The notes beneath the pieces were generated by a model. That model had not been told where the DNA came from. It worked only from the letters and a program-made list of their open reading frames with translations, and did no database searches. This document shows, piece by piece, positions 51,684 to 61,053 of a DNA stretch of 64,000 nt; the first letter of the stretch is position 1; the number at the start of each line of letters is the position of its first letter. The DNA comes from Nocardia sp. CY41 (lineage in GTDB: Bacteria > Actinomycetota > Actinomycetes > Mycobacteriales > Mycobacteriaceae). The translations under genes were made by a program, and so were the position numbers. The stretch covers positions 1-64,000 of the forward strand of contig NZ_VUOS01000003.1 in NCBI RefSeq assembly GCF_009829325.1. The letters run 5' to 3'.

Positions 51684-53045
51684 GTGCGTACCGTCGAGAC
51701 GGAGGTGGTGTCGCCCGGTATCGGCGAGACCGCGACCGGTGCCGAGCGACCCTGGAGCCTGCCCGCCCGGATCGCGTTCCGCTTCGTCTTCGCCTACTTC
51801 GGTCTGTTCTGTGTGCTGTTCGCGCAGATCCTCTTCGTGTTCACCGGCATCCTGAGCAGGTGGCTGCCGGAAAACGCGATCCAGTGGCAGATGCGCGTGA
51901 CGAGCCCGCTGGTGAGCTGGGTCGGCGACCAGGTCTTCGGCGTGGATGCCGTCTTGCACGAGGACTCCGGCAGCGGCGACCAAGCCGCCATCTGGCTGCT
52001 GATCCTCTGCGAGTTCGTCGCGGCGGTGCTGATCACGCTGGTCTGGTCGATCCTCGATCGGCGCCGCCGGGAGTACACGACACTGCGCAACTGGTTCGTG
52101 GCGTTCGTGCGGCTGTGCTTGGGCGGTCAGATGCTCTTCTACGGTCTGGCCAAGGCGATTCCGGCACAGATGCCCGCGCCGTCGCTCACCGCGCTCCTGC
52201 AACCGTACGGGACGATGAGCCCTGCCTCGGTGCTCTGGAACCAGGTCGGCGCCGCGCCCGCGTACGAAATCCTGCTCGGCACGGCCGAAGTGCTCGGCGG
52301 TCTGCTGCTGTTCCTGCCCCGTACCGCGACGGCGGGCGCGTTGCTCAGCCTGGTGAGCATGGCGCAGGTCTTCGTGCTGAACATGACCTACGACGTGCCG
52401 GTGAAGATCCTCTCGTTCCACCTGCTGCTGCTCGCCCTGGTCGTGCTGGCGCCGCAGGCCGGGCGGTTGGCGAATCTGCTCGTGCTGGAACGCCCGTCCG
52501 AACCGGCCACCCAGCCCCCGCTGTTCGGTTCCCGCCGTGCGAACCGGATCGCCGCGGCGGTGCAGGTGGCGCTGGGGCTGTGGGTTCTGATCGGGGGCGC
52601 GCACATCGGCTGGCAAACCTGGCGCGAGTCGGGCGACGGCGCGCCGAAGCCTCCGCTGTACGGCATCTGGACCGTCGGCGAGTTCACCAGGGACGGGCAT
52701 CCCACGCCCCCGCTGATCACCGACGAGGGCCGCTGGCGCCGGTTGATCTTCGATCGCGAGCACACGACGGTGCAGAAGATGGACGACTCGTTCCTGCCCG
52801 TCGTGGCCGTCGTCGACGAAGCCGCGCACACCCTCGTGCTGTCGGAGGCGCCGCGATCGCCGGACGCCAAGCCCGCGCGTCTGGGCGCCTTCACCTTCAC
52901 CCAGCCCGCCACCGACACTGTGCACCTGACCGGTGAGCTGAACGGGACCCCGGTGACGCTGTCGCTGGACCGGATGGACCTGAACTCGTTCCCGCTGCGC
53001 AGCCGGGGCTTCCATTTCGTGCAGGAATACCCGTACTTCCGCTGA
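51684..53045 (+). CDS. DoxX-family membrane protein, copy 1
   Basis: The 453-residue protein has six or so hydrophobic segments: FVFAYFGLFCVLFAQILF, AIWLLILCEFVAAVLITLVW, LCLGGQMLFYGLAKAIPAQM, YEILLGTAEVLGGLLLFLPR, LLSLVSMAQVFVLNMTYDVP, and a later one. The G-L-A-K and E-V-L-G-G-L-L-L motifs are typical for DoxX-like proteins. The 150-residue C-terminal part is soluble, beta-rich, and ends SRGFHFVQEYPYFR. The GTG 51684 is chosen because GGAGGGC is 3 to 4 bases before. A second copy follows. Confidence 0.85.
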   Translation: MRTVETEVVSPGIGETATGAERPWSLPARIAFRFVFAYFGLFCVLFAQILFVFTGILSRWLPENAIQWQMRVTSPLVSWVGDQVFGVDAVLHEDSGSGDQAAIWLLILCEFVAAVLITLVWSILDRRRREYTTLRNWFVAFVRLCLGGQMLFYGLAKAIPAQMPAPSLTALLQPYGTMSPASVLWNQVGAAPAYEILLGTAEVLGGLLLFLPRTATAGALLSLVSMAQVFVLNMTYDVPVKILSFHLLLLALVVLAPQAGRLANLLVLERPSEPATQPPLFGSRRANRIAAAVQVALGLWVLIGGAHIGWQTWRESGDGAPKPPLYGIWTVGEFTRDGHPTPPLITDEGRWRRLIFDREHTTVQKMDDSFLPVVAVVDEAAHTLVLSEAPRSPDAKPARLGAFTFTQPATDTVHLTGELNGTPVTLSLDRMDLNSFPLRSRGFHFVQEYPYFR

Positions 53046-53146
53046 TCCGAGTCCGGCGGCGGCTCACGATCCCGCCGAAACGCCGCTACGGCCGCCGCAG
53101 TTTTCGATACCTTCGGTCTGCACCGACTCGGACTGGAGGGACCGCC

Positions 53147-54502
53147 GTGACCGAAGCGATCCTCGACCGGACGGAAGCCGCGGACGCGGAGCGTTCCGGT
53201 ATCCGTCCCTGGCGCGCGACGACCCGGGTGGCTTTCCGCTTCGGTTTCCTGTACTTCGGGCTGTTCTGCCTGGTGTACCCGTCGATCGTTCCGGAGTTCC
53301 TCGGACTGGCGCGCGAATGGCTGCCGGACTGGGTGAACTCCGGCGTCGCCCGCGCGCTGCGCCCGCTGGTCGAGTGGACCGGTACCCAGGTGTTCGGCAC
53401 ATCCGTCGCGGCGAACACGGCGTCGATCAGCGGCGACCAGGCCTACTTCTGGGTGCTGGTGTTCGTCCTGCTCGTGGTCGCGGTGCTCGCAACGCTGGTC
53501 TGGAGCGCGCTGGATCGGGACCGGCCGCACTACCGGGCCCTGCAGCCGTGGTTCCTGCTGTTCGTGCGGTTGTGCCTGGCCGGGCAGTTGATCGCCTACG
53601 GCATGGCGAAGGCCGTTCCCACTCAGATGCCGCCGACGCCGCTGAGCCGGCTGCTCGAGCCCTACGGGAATTTCACTCCGATGGCGGTGCTGTGGAATCA
53701 CATCGGGGTGTCGCCGCAGTACGAAATCCTGCTCGGCTGCGCGGAATTGCTCGGCGGCGTGCTGTTGTTCGTACCGCGCACCGCGCTGGTGGGCGCGATG
53801 CTGAGCCTGGTCTGCACGACACAGGTGTTCGTGCTCGACATGACCTACGACGTGCCCGCGAAGATCCTGTCGTTCCACCTGATGCTGTTGTGCCTGGTGC
53901 TGCTGGCGCCTGAGGCCGGGCGTCTGGTGAACGTGCTCGTGCTGGATCGGCCGACCGGACCGTCCACCACGCCGCCGCTGCTGCGCACGCCGCGGGCGAA
54001 TCGGATCGCGGCCGCGGTGCAGATCGCACTCGGGGTGTGGTTGGTGTTCTCGAACGCGTACACCGGCTGGGAAAGGTGGACCGAACAGGGGGCCGGGCGA
54101 CCGGAACCTCCGTTGTACGGCATCTGGGCGGTCACCGAGTTCAGCGTGGACGGCAAACCGCTTCCACCGCTGACCACCGACCAATTGCGTTGGCAGCGCG
54201 TCGTCTTCGACCGCGACGGGGCTTCCTTGCAGCGGATGGACGGGCAGTTGGTTCCGATGCTCGCCCTGGTGGATCCCGGCGCGCGCACGCTGGTCATGGT
54301 CGCCCCACCGGCAGCCGTCGGCGACCGGCCACAACCCGTGGCCGGTTTCGGATTCGACCGGCCCGGCCCCCAGCGGCTGACTCTGACCGGCACGCTGGCC
54401 GGACAGCCGGTCTCGATGGCGCTGACCTCGGTCCCGCTCGACGACTTCCCGCTGCGCAGCCGCGGATTCCACTGGGTGCAGGAATATCCGTACTTCCGCT
54501 GA
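53147..54502 (+). CDS. DoxX-family membrane protein, copy 2
   Basis: The 451-residue protein is collinear with copy 1 over its whole length. Shared blocks are YEILLGCAELLGGVLLFVPR, TYDVPAKILSFHLMLL, PPLYGIWAVTEFSVDGKP and SRGFHWVQEYPYFR. The intergenic 100 bases and GGAGGGAC before the GTG suggest separate but linked expression. The two arose by tandem duplication. DoxX relatives work in redox or sulfur chemistry at the membrane; no direct hint is seen here. Confidence 0.87.
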   Translation: MTEAILDRTEAADAERSGIRPWRATTRVAFRFGFLYFGLFCLVYPSIVPEFLGLAREWLPDWVNSGVARALRPLVEWTGTQVFGTSVAANTASISGDQAYFWVLVFVLLVVAVLATLVWSALDRDRPHYRALQPWFLLFVRLCLAGQLIAYGMAKAVPTQMPPTPLSRLLEPYGNFTPMAVLWNHIGVSPQYEILLGCAELLGGVLLFVPRTALVGAMLSLVCTTQVFVLDMTYDVPAKILSFHLMLLCLVLLAPEAGRLVNVLVLDRPTGPSTTPPLLRTPRANRIAAAVQIALGVWLVFSNAYTGWERWTEQGAGRPEPPLYGIWAVTEFSVDGKPLPPLTTDQLRWQRVVFDRDGASLQRMDGQLVPMLALVDPGARTLVMVAPPAAVGDRPQPVAGFGFDRPGPQRLTLTGTLAGQPVSMALTSVPLDDFPLRSRGFHWVQEYPYFR

Positions 54503-54511
54503 GCCGGCGGC

Positions 54512-54979
54512 TCAGGCCTCGAGATCGTCGGCGGACCCGATGTCCTCGTGCCACAGCGCGGGATGCTCGGCGATGAACCGGCTCATCAGATCGATGCAGC
54601 GCCGGTCCTCCAGGACGGTGACCGCGACGCCGTGCCCGGCGAGCCACTTGTGCCCGCCGGAGAAGGTCTGCGACTCTCCGACCACCACCGCGCCGATGCC
54701 GAACTGGCGGACCAGGCCGCTGCAATACCAGCACGGCGAAAGCGTGGTGACCATGACGGTGCCGCGGTAGTCGCGCCGCCGTCCCGCCGCGCGGAACGCG
54801 TCGGTCTCGGCGTGCATGCTGGGGTCGCCCGACTGGACCCGGCGGTTGTGCCCGCGCCCGAGCAGCGTGCCGTCCGCGTCGAAGAGGGCGGCGCCGATCG
54901 GGATACCGCCTTCGGCGAGTCCGCGCAGCGCCTCGTCGTAGGCCACGTCGAGCAGTCGTTCCGGTGTGAGCTGCTTCAT
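54512..54979 (-). CDS. Cytosine-deaminase-type nucleoside/base deaminase
   Basis: The 155-residue protein has MHAETDAFRAAGRR (zinc His and catalytic Glu) and VMVTTLSPCWYCSGLVRQFG (two zinc Cys), plus VVVGESQTFSGGHKWLAG and HEDIGS near the end. This is the fungal-type cytosine deaminase group (cytosine to uracil). GGAAAGG lies in front of the ATG at 54979; a longer frame adds a non-homologous N-terminus. Confidence 0.9.
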   Translation of the reverse strand: MKQLTPERLLDVAYDEALRGLAEGGIPIGAALFDADGTLLGRGHNRRVQSGDPSMHAETDAFRAAGRRRDYRGTVMVTTLSPCWYCSGLVRQFGIGAVVVGESQTFSGGHKWLAGHGVAVTVLEDRRCIDLMSRFIAEHPALWHEDIGSADDLEA

Positions 54980-55220
54980 CGTCCGCCTTTCCAGCGACTC
55001 CACCGCAACCTACCGCCGCGGACCGCCGGATCGCTCGTTACCGCTGGTCACAGTTGTCGGCCGGGGCGGTGGTCGACGCCTCGGCCGTCCGCGGCCGCGC
55101 CCTCTCATCGCTGCGAACCGGCTTCGACTACCCGCGACTTCGCTCGTCGCCGCTGCTCGAGACGAGAGGCGTGCCGGTCGATTGCCGGTGCCGGACGGCT
55201 ACGCCGTAGGCTCGAAACTT

Positions 55221-56495
55221 GTGCCGAACACGTCAGACGCAACGCAAGACCAGCCGACCGGCGACCCGAACTACCTGGTCGGGCTCGATCTGCACGGACG
55301 GCGTGTCGTCGTGGTCGGCGGTGGGTCGGTCGCGCAGCGCCGACTGGGACTGCTGATCGCCTCCGGCGCGGACGTCCACGTGGTGAGCCGTGCGGTCACG
55401 CCCGCGGTCGAGGGGATGGCGACCTCCGGACAGATCACCGTCACGCTGCGCGCCTACGCCGACGGCGATCTCGACGGCGCCTGGTATGCGATCGCGTGCA
55501 CCGACGAACCGGAGACCAACGCGGCGGTGGTCGCCGAGGCGACCCGGCGGCGGATCTTCTGCGTGCGTGCCGACACGGCGCGGCTGGGCACCGCGGTCAC
55601 CCCGGCCACCGCGCGCTACGACGGGCTGACGCTCGGCGTGCTGGCGAGCGGGCAGCACCGGCGCTCGGCGGCCGTGCGCAACGCGTTGCTGGAAGCTCTG
55701 CAATCCGGTGTGGTGAGCGACGACTCGACGCCGATCGCGCCCGGCGTCGCCCTGGTCGGCGGTGGTCCGGGCGATCCCGACCTGATCACCGTGCGCGGGC
55801 GGCGGCTGCTGGCCAGAGCGGACCTGGTGGTCGCCGACCGGCTCGCGCCGCCGGAACTGCTGGCCGAACTCGGGCCGGAGGTCGAGGTGGTCGACGCCGC
55901 CAAGATCCCGTACGGGCGGGCGATGGCGCAGGAGGCGATCAACAACGCGCTGATCGAAGGCGCGAAGGCGGGCAAGTTCGTGGTCCGGCTCAAGGGCGGC
56001 GACCCCTACGTGTTCGGGCGCGGCTACGAGGAACTCGAGGCCTGTGTGGCCGCCGGGGTCCCGGTCACGGTGGTGCCCGGCGTCACCAGTCCGATCTCGG
56101 TGCCCGCCGCCGCCGGCATCCCGGTGACCCACCGCGGCGTCACCCACGAGTTCGTGGTGGTGAGCGGGCACGTCGCGCCGGATCATCCGGATTCGCTGGT
56201 GGACTGGCCCGCGCTGGCCCGCCTGCGCGGCACCCTGGTGCTGATGATGGCGGTGGAGCGGATCGAGCAGTTCGCCACCGCGCTGCTGGAGGGCGGCCGT
56301 CCGGCGGGCACACCCGCCACCGTCATCCAGGAAGGCACGCTGCGCACCCAGCGCGTGCTGCGCGCCGATCTCGGCACGGTGGCCGCCCGGGTGCGCGCCG
56401 AAGGCATCCGCCCGCCCGCGATCGTGGTGATCGGCCCGACCGCCGGTTTCTCCGCCGACGCGATCATCCCGCACGCCGACTCCGCGGCGGGCTAG
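55221..56495 (+). CDS. cysG: Siroheme synthase / uroporphyrinogen-III C-methyltransferase
   Basis: The 424-residue protein has an N-terminal precorrin-2 dehydrogenase domain (GRRVVVVGGGSVAQRRLGLL, then VSRAVTP and YAIACTDEPETN). Its C-terminal SUMT domain begins VALVGGGPGDPDLITVRGRR and contains ADLVVADRLAPPELL, LKGGDPYVFGRGYEELEA, VPGVTSPISVPAAAGIPVTH. It makes precorrin-2 for both siroheme and cobalamin. The middle helical domain is short. TAGGCT is 9 bases ahead of the GTG; with no ribosome site the mRNA is probably leaderless. Confidence 0.94.
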   Translation: MPNTSDATQDQPTGDPNYLVGLDLHGRRVVVVGGGSVAQRRLGLLIASGADVHVVSRAVTPAVEGMATSGQITVTLRAYADGDLDGAWYAIACTDEPETNAAVVAEATRRRIFCVRADTARLGTAVTPATARYDGLTLGVLASGQHRRSAAVRNALLEALQSGVVSDDSTPIAPGVALVGGGPGDPDLITVRGRRLLARADLVVADRLAPPELLAELGPEVEVVDAAKIPYGRAMAQEAINNALIEGAKAGKFVVRLKGGDPYVFGRGYEELEACVAAGVPVTVVPGVTSPISVPAAAGIPVTHRGVTHEFVVVSGHVAPDHPDSLVDWPALARLRGTLVLMMAVERIEQFATALLEGGRPAGTPATVIQEGTLRTQRVLRADLGTVAARVRAEGIRPPAIVVIGPTAGFSADAIIPHADSAAG

Positions 56496-56836
56496 CGTTC
56501 ACAGCCGTAACGGGGATCAGAAGCCGCGAGACCGCTTCGCAGTGACCGACGCGGTGGCAACACCGCGCATGTCGTACCGGTGTCGGTGCCCGGCTCGATA
56601 TAGGGGAGCAGGGGTGGGCACGGGTGATTCGGCCGAGATGTCGACCGGCCGGTTCGCTGGACTGCTCGTCGTCAGCCGGAAGGACCAGGGACTATGCCTG
56701 ATCGCGCCGAGCCGGGACAGCCGGTGGTCCGCGCCGGCCGCGACCGGCCGGATCACCGGGACCGCTCCCCATCGCGCGTGCGGCCGGATCGGTGGGTGGA
56801 CAAATACGGCAGCGGCATCAATTACAGTGACTCACT
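56496..56836. promoter_or_regulatory. 340-base upstream region of the MFS exporter
   Basis: No gene is supported here. ACAAATACGG and ATCAATTACAGTGACTCACTGTG just before the start are AT-richer than the rest, and AGTGACTCACT is a palindrome that could be an operator. A -10 of TACAGT would leave about 8 bases to the GTG. Confidence 0.45.
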
Positions 56837-58321
56837 GTGCTTCGGAACCCCGCTGCGACGATGCAGTATCCAGTGACGCAGCGGGCCTTCGGGCTCGCGA
56901 TCCTAGTGCTGAGCGGATTGCAGCTCATGGTCGTGCTCGACGGCACGGTCGTGATCTTCGCGCTGCCGCGGCTGCAAGAGGAGATGGGATTGTCCAGCGC
57001 GGGCAGCGCGTGGACGGTGACCTCCTACGGGCTCACCTTCGCGGGCCTGATGCTGCTCGGCGGCCGGCTCGGCGACGCTTTCGGCCGCAAGCGCATGCTC
57101 GTCGTCGGCGTCGCGGTGTTCACGCTGGCCTCGCTGCTGTGCGGGCTCGCGCAGAACCAAGCCATGCTGCTGGCGGCGCGGGCCCTCCAGGGCGCGGGCG
57201 CGGCGGTCGCGGCGCCCACCGCGTTCGCGCTGGTGGCGACGACCTTCGCGCCGGGCAAGGCACGCAACCAGGCGATCGCGATCGTCGGCTCGATGGTCGG
57301 CATCGGCTCCGTCGGCGGGCTCGTGGTCGGCGGCGCGCTGACCCAGCTGTCGTGGCGATGGATCTTCCTGATCAACGTCCCGATCGGCGCGCTGATCATC
57401 CTCGGCGCGGCCTACAAGCTCGCCGACACCGAACACCACCGTTCGGCCCTCGACATTCCGGGCGCGGTGCTCGGCACCATCGCCTGCGCGTCGATCGTGT
57501 TCGGCGCCACCGAGGGCCCGGAGCTCGGATGGGGGCATCCGGCGATCATCGGCTCGCTGATCGCGGGCGTTGTGCTGCTGATCGTTTTCGTGGCGCTGGA
57601 ACGGCGGGTGGACGACCCGCTGCTGCCGTGGTCGCTGTTCGACAGCCGCGACCGTGTCGCCACCTTCCTGCTGATCTTCCTGGCCGGCGGAGTGCTCGGC
57701 GCGATGACCTTCTTCGTCGCGCAGTTCATGCAGAACGTCATCGGATACGGTCCGCTCAAGGCGGGCGTCGCGGCGATCCCGTTCACCGTCGGCATCGGCA
57801 TCGGCGGCGCGGTGGCGTCCAAGGCCGCGCTGTACGTCGCGCCGCGCTGGCTGCTCGCGGGCGCGGCCGTGGTGCTCGGCGTGGGACTGCTGTTCGGTTC
57901 GACCCTGGACGGCGAGGTGCTGTACTTCGCGACGCTGCTGCCGCTGCTGGTGGTGATCGGTTTCGGCGTCGGCATCGCGATGGTGCTCTCGCCGCTGTGT
58001 GTGCTGGTCGGTGTGCCGCCGGCCAATATCGGCCCGCTGGCGGCGGTCGGGCAGATGTTCATGAACCTGGCCACCCCGGTGGCCATCGGCCTGCTCACGC
58101 CGATCGCCGCCTCCCGCACCCTGTCGCTCGGTGGCCGCACCGAGAAGGTGGCCGGGATGACATCCGCGGAGATCGCCGCGCTGGGCGACGGCTACACCCT
58201 GGTGCTGTTCGTCTGCGCCCTCATCGCGTTCGCGGCCGGACTGGTCGCCTTGACACTGCGCTTCACCCCGCAACAACTGGCCATGGCCCAGCACGCGCAG
58301 GAAGAAGCACAGCAAGCGTGA
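56837..58321 (+). CDS. MFS drug exporter, DHA2 (14-helix) type
   Basis: The 494-residue protein has about 14 hydrophobic segments. Motifs are LDGTVVIFALPRLQEEMG (helix 1, D-x-T-V-V), GGRLGDAFGRKRMLVVGV (motif A), ARALQGAGAAVAAPTAFAL (motif B) and IGSVGGLVVGGALTQLSWRW (motif C, antiporter). It would expel drugs or metabolites against protons. GTG 56837 (VLRNPAATMQYPV) or ATG 56861 are possible starts. No adjacent regulator is seen. Confidence 0.93.
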   Translation: MLRNPAATMQYPVTQRAFGLAILVLSGLQLMVVLDGTVVIFALPRLQEEMGLSSAGSAWTVTSYGLTFAGLMLLGGRLGDAFGRKRMLVVGVAVFTLASLLCGLAQNQAMLLAARALQGAGAAVAAPTAFALVATTFAPGKARNQAIAIVGSMVGIGSVGGLVVGGALTQLSWRWIFLINVPIGALIILGAAYKLADTEHHRSALDIPGAVLGTIACASIVFGATEGPELGWGHPAIIGSLIAGVVLLIVFVALERRVDDPLLPWSLFDSRDRVATFLLIFLAGGVLGAMTFFVAQFMQNVIGYGPLKAGVAAIPFTVGIGIGGAVASKAALYVAPRWLLAGAAVVLGVGLLFGSTLDGEVLYFATLLPLLVVIGFGVGIAMVLSPLCVLVGVPPANIGPLAAVGQMFMNLATPVAIGLLTPIAASRTLSLGGRTEKVAGMTSAEIAALGDGYTLVLFVCALIAFAAGLVALTLRFTPQQLAMAQHAQEEAQQA

Positions 58322-58465
58322 GTGGCTGAATCGGTCCTACAGCGGCGTATGCCTTGGAGCCGCCGTGTGCGCAGCCGCCGCGTGCGTGACGAAGTCGCAA
58401 GCGGTGGTCGCGCACACGCGAGCCATAAGGGGGCCGCGGACACCCCGCGCCGAAGGCGCTGGAGA

Positions 58466-58981
58466 TCAGAACCGCCCCGCGACACGGCGGGGTGTGACGC
58501 GCACGATGATGCGCGGGCCGTCGTTGACGGAGGCGGGGTTGAAGTCCGCGTACTTCTGTCCGGTGTACTTGGCCGACAACTCGTTGGGCAGGGTCTTCTC
58601 CGGGTCGGGCGTGATGGTCGCGCTGCCGCGGATCTCCGCGTAGACATACGGGTTGTCCGGCGGGTTGATCAGCACGGTGATGCGCGGGTCACGCGCGAGG
58701 TTCTTGCCTTGCTGACGATCGGTGGTGGTGGAGAAGAGCAGGTCGTCGCCGTCGCGCTTCAGCCAGATCACGGTCAGATGCGGTTGCCCGTTGGGTCCGA
58801 TCGTGGCCGCGGTGGCGAAGACCTTCTCTTCGTCCAGGTACTTCTTGAGGCCGTCGGAGAGTTCTGCGGTGCTGGTCACGTTCTGAGCGAACAGCGGCGC
58901 GCCGCAAGGAATTCCCGTCGACTCGGCGTACACGGTCGTCGAAGACACGGTGGGCCGAACGAGGTGCCGATCCGCCGACAT
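58466..58981 (-). CDS. PPOX-class F420-dependent oxidoreductase-like protein
   Basis: The 171-residue product has an N-terminal leader and a split-barrel domain: LKKYLDEEKVFATAATIGPN, GQPHLTVIWLKRDGDDLLFS, TDRQQGKNLARDPRITVLI and YVYAEIRGSATITPD. This is the flavin/F420-binding PPOX family, which reduces small enones or biliverdin-like compounds. TAGGGAC is before the ATG. It lies 10 bases behind mmsA in the same direction, so the pair forms an operon. Confidence 0.9.
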   Translation of the reverse strand: MSADRHLVRPTVSSTTVYAESTGIPCGAPLFAQNVTSTAELSDGLKKYLDEEKVFATAATIGPNGQPHLTVIWLKRDGDDLLFSTTTDRQQGKNLARDPRITVLINPPDNPYVYAEIRGSATITPDPEKTLPNELSAKYTGQKYADFNPASVNDGPRIIVRVTPRRVAGRF

Positions 58982-58991
58982 GGAGTCGTCC

Positions 58992-60482
58992 CTACCGGTT
59001 CTGCGGGAAGCCGAGGTTGAGTCCGCCGTGGCTGGGATCGAGCCAGCGGGTGGTGACCGCTTTGGTACGGGTGAAGAAACGCACGCCGTCGGAGCCGTGC
59101 GCGTGCGCGTCACCGAACAGCGAGTTCTTCCAGCCGCCGAAGCTGTAATAGGACATCGGAACCGGGATCGGCACGTTGATGCCGACCATCCCGACTTCGA
59201 CCTCGTTGTGGAAGCGGCGAGCGGCGCCGCCGTCGTTGGTGAACAGCGCGGTGCCGTTGCCGTAGGGATTGGTGTTGACCAGGGCCAGCGCGTCGTCGTA
59301 GGTGTCGACGCGCACCACCGACAGCACGGGGCCGAAGATCTCGTCGGTGTAGACGCTCATGTCCGTGCCGACGTTGTCGAGAATCGTCGGCCCGAGCCAG
59401 AACCCGTCGGTCGCGCCGTCGGCTCGAACGCCCCGCCCGTCGAGAACCACGGTGGCTCCGGCGGACTCGCCCGCCGCGATGTAATCCGCGACGCGGTCGC
59501 GGTGCGCGCGGGTGACCAGCGGCCCCATGTCCGCGCCGCGGGCGCCGTCGCCGGTCTTGATGGTCGCGGCCCGTTCGGCGATCTTCCCGACCAGCTCGTC
59601 GGCCGTCCCGCCTACGGCGACCACCACGCTGATCGCCATGCAGCGCTCGCCCGCCGAGCCGAATCCGGCGTTCACCGCGGCGTCGGCTGCCAGGTCCAGG
59701 TCCGCGTCCGGTAGCACCACCATGTGGTTCTTCGCGCCGCCGAGCGCCTGCACCCGCTTGCCCGCGGCGGTGCCGCGTTGATAGACGTATCGGGCGATCG
59801 GCGTCGAGCCGACGAACGAGACGGCCTTGACGCCCGGGTTGTCCAGCAGTTCGTCGACCGCGACCTTGTCGCCCTGCACCACCGTGAACACGCCCGCGTG
59901 CAATTCGGCTTCGGCCCACAGCCGCGCCAGCCACAGCGACGGGGACGGGTCCTTCTCGCTCGGTTTGAGCACCACCGTGTTGCCCGCGGCGATGGCGATC
60001 GGGAAGAACCACATCGGCACCATCGCGGGGAAGTTGAACGGCGAGATGATCGCGACCGGGCCGAGCGGCTGGCGGATGGAGAAGATGTCGACCTTGGTCG
60101 AGGCGTTCTCGGTGTAGCCGCCCTGGAGCAGATGCGGGATACCGCAGGCGAACTCGACGACTTCCAGGCCGCGGCTCACCTCGCCGATCGCGTCCGCGAG
60201 CACCTTGCCGTGTTCGGCGGTGATCAGCCGGGCCAGCTCCTCCTTGCGCTCGTTCAGCAGCTCACGGAAACGGAACAGGATCTGCGTGCGCCGGGTCAGC
60301 GAGGTGTCCCGCCACGCAGGAAAGGCCTTCGCGGCGGAATCGATCGCCGCGCGGGTGTCGGCGACGTTCGCCAACACGACCTCCCCGGTCACCACGCCGG
60401 TCGCCGGATCGGTCACATGGGCTGTCGTCTCGCCGGTGCCCGGGTAGGCCTTGCCGTCGAGCCAGTGCGCGATGGTCTGCAT
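58992..60482 (-). CDS. mmsA: Methylmalonate-semialdehyde dehydrogenase (CoA-acylating)
   Basis: The 496-residue protein belongs to the ALDH fold: ISPFNFPAMVPMWFFPIAIA, VLKPSEKDPSPSLWLARLWA, VSFVGSTPIARYVYQRGTAA and GFGSAGERCMAISVVVAVGG with the catalytic Cys. The C-M-A after the Cys is the MMSDH signature. It converts malonate or methylmalonate semialdehyde to acetyl- or propionyl-CoA in valine and inositol breakdown. GGAG precedes ATG 60482. Confidence 0.95.
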   Translation of the reverse strand: MQTIAHWLDGKAYPGTGETTAHVTDPATGVVTGEVVLANVADTRAAIDSAAKAFPAWRDTSLTRRTQILFRFRELLNERKEELARLITAEHGKVLADAIGEVSRGLEVVEFACGIPHLLQGGYTENASTKVDIFSIRQPLGPVAIISPFNFPAMVPMWFFPIAIAAGNTVVLKPSEKDPSPSLWLARLWAEAELHAGVFTVVQGDKVAVDELLDNPGVKAVSFVGSTPIARYVYQRGTAAGKRVQALGGAKNHMVVLPDADLDLAADAAVNAGFGSAGERCMAISVVVAVGGTADELVGKIAERAATIKTGDGARGADMGPLVTRAHRDRVADYIAAGESAGATVVLDGRGVRADGATDGFWLGPTILDNVGTDMSVYTDEIFGPVLSVVRVDTYDDALALVNTNPYGNGTALFTNDGGAARRFHNEVEVGMVGINVPIPVPMSYYSFGGWKNSLFGDAHAHGSDGVRFFTRTKAVTTRWLDPSHGGLNLGFPQNR

Positions 60483-60759
60483 GTCTCCTCGATTCGCTCG
60501 GTGAGCATCGGCGGTGCCGCGGGTTGGCGCCGCTCCCTCCCGATCCTCGAGGCGCGGCCCACTACCACTGTCCGGCATACACCCTTCCCGATGTGCCGGC
60601 GATCGGTGGCGAGATCAGCGATGACCATCGATTTCGGTCGACGCTGCTCTGCGTGGCCGATGTGCCGGGTCATCGGTCGTGCCGGTCGACCCAGCCGGTG
60701 CGCAAGGTGCACGTGGGCGAAATGGCCTGCTGACGCCCCTGCCGCGCCACCCGACTCAC
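60483..60759. other. Region between mmsA and the HD-hydrolase remnant
   Basis: Frames are open on both strands, but none is convincing. It should contain the mmsA promoter. The missing N-terminal half of the HD protein is not found here. Confidence 0.35.
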
Positions 60760-61053
60760 CGCACGGCCGCCGACGATCGCAACGGCAACGTGCTCTGCGA
60801 CACCGACCTCGCGATCCTCGCCGCCGACGCGACCGGCTACGCCGCCTACACGCGGGCCGTGCGGGCGGAGTACCGGCACGTCCCGGACGCTGTGTTCCGC
60901 GCGGGCCGCGCGGCGGTGCTGCGGGAACTGGCCGAGCAGCCGTACCTGTTCCGGACACCCATCGCGCGCCGCCGGTACGAATCGCAAGCACGTGCCGACC
61001 TCGAAGCCGAACTCGCCGCGCTCACCGGCGGACCGCCGGACGCACTCAGGTGA
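60760..61053 (+). pseudogene. Truncated HD-type phosphohydrolase (C-terminal part)
   Basis: The frame reads RTAADDRNGNVLCDTDLAIL, then YAAYTRAVRAEYRHVPDAVF, RAGRAAVLRELAEQPYLFRT and RARADLEAEL-like residues. This is the C-terminal half of the predicted metal-dependent HD phosphohydrolase family, with D-x-D-L-A/x-I-L-A. The H...HD residues that bind metal in the N-terminal half are absent in all frames upstream, so the gene is broken. Its end overlaps the yaaA end by 8 bases. Confidence 0.65.

Noticed and set aside
51628..51855. ATG with a good GGAGG ribosome site at 51628
   Set aside because: The frame soon turns Arg/Pro/Ser-rich and overlaps the first DoxX gene, whose own GTG with GGAGGGC is convincing.
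56542..58329. 595-codon plus-strand frame overlapping the MFS gene in another frame
   Set aside because: It is Arg/Ala/Gly-rich without motifs, while the MFS frame has 14 hydrophobic segments and motifs A to C.
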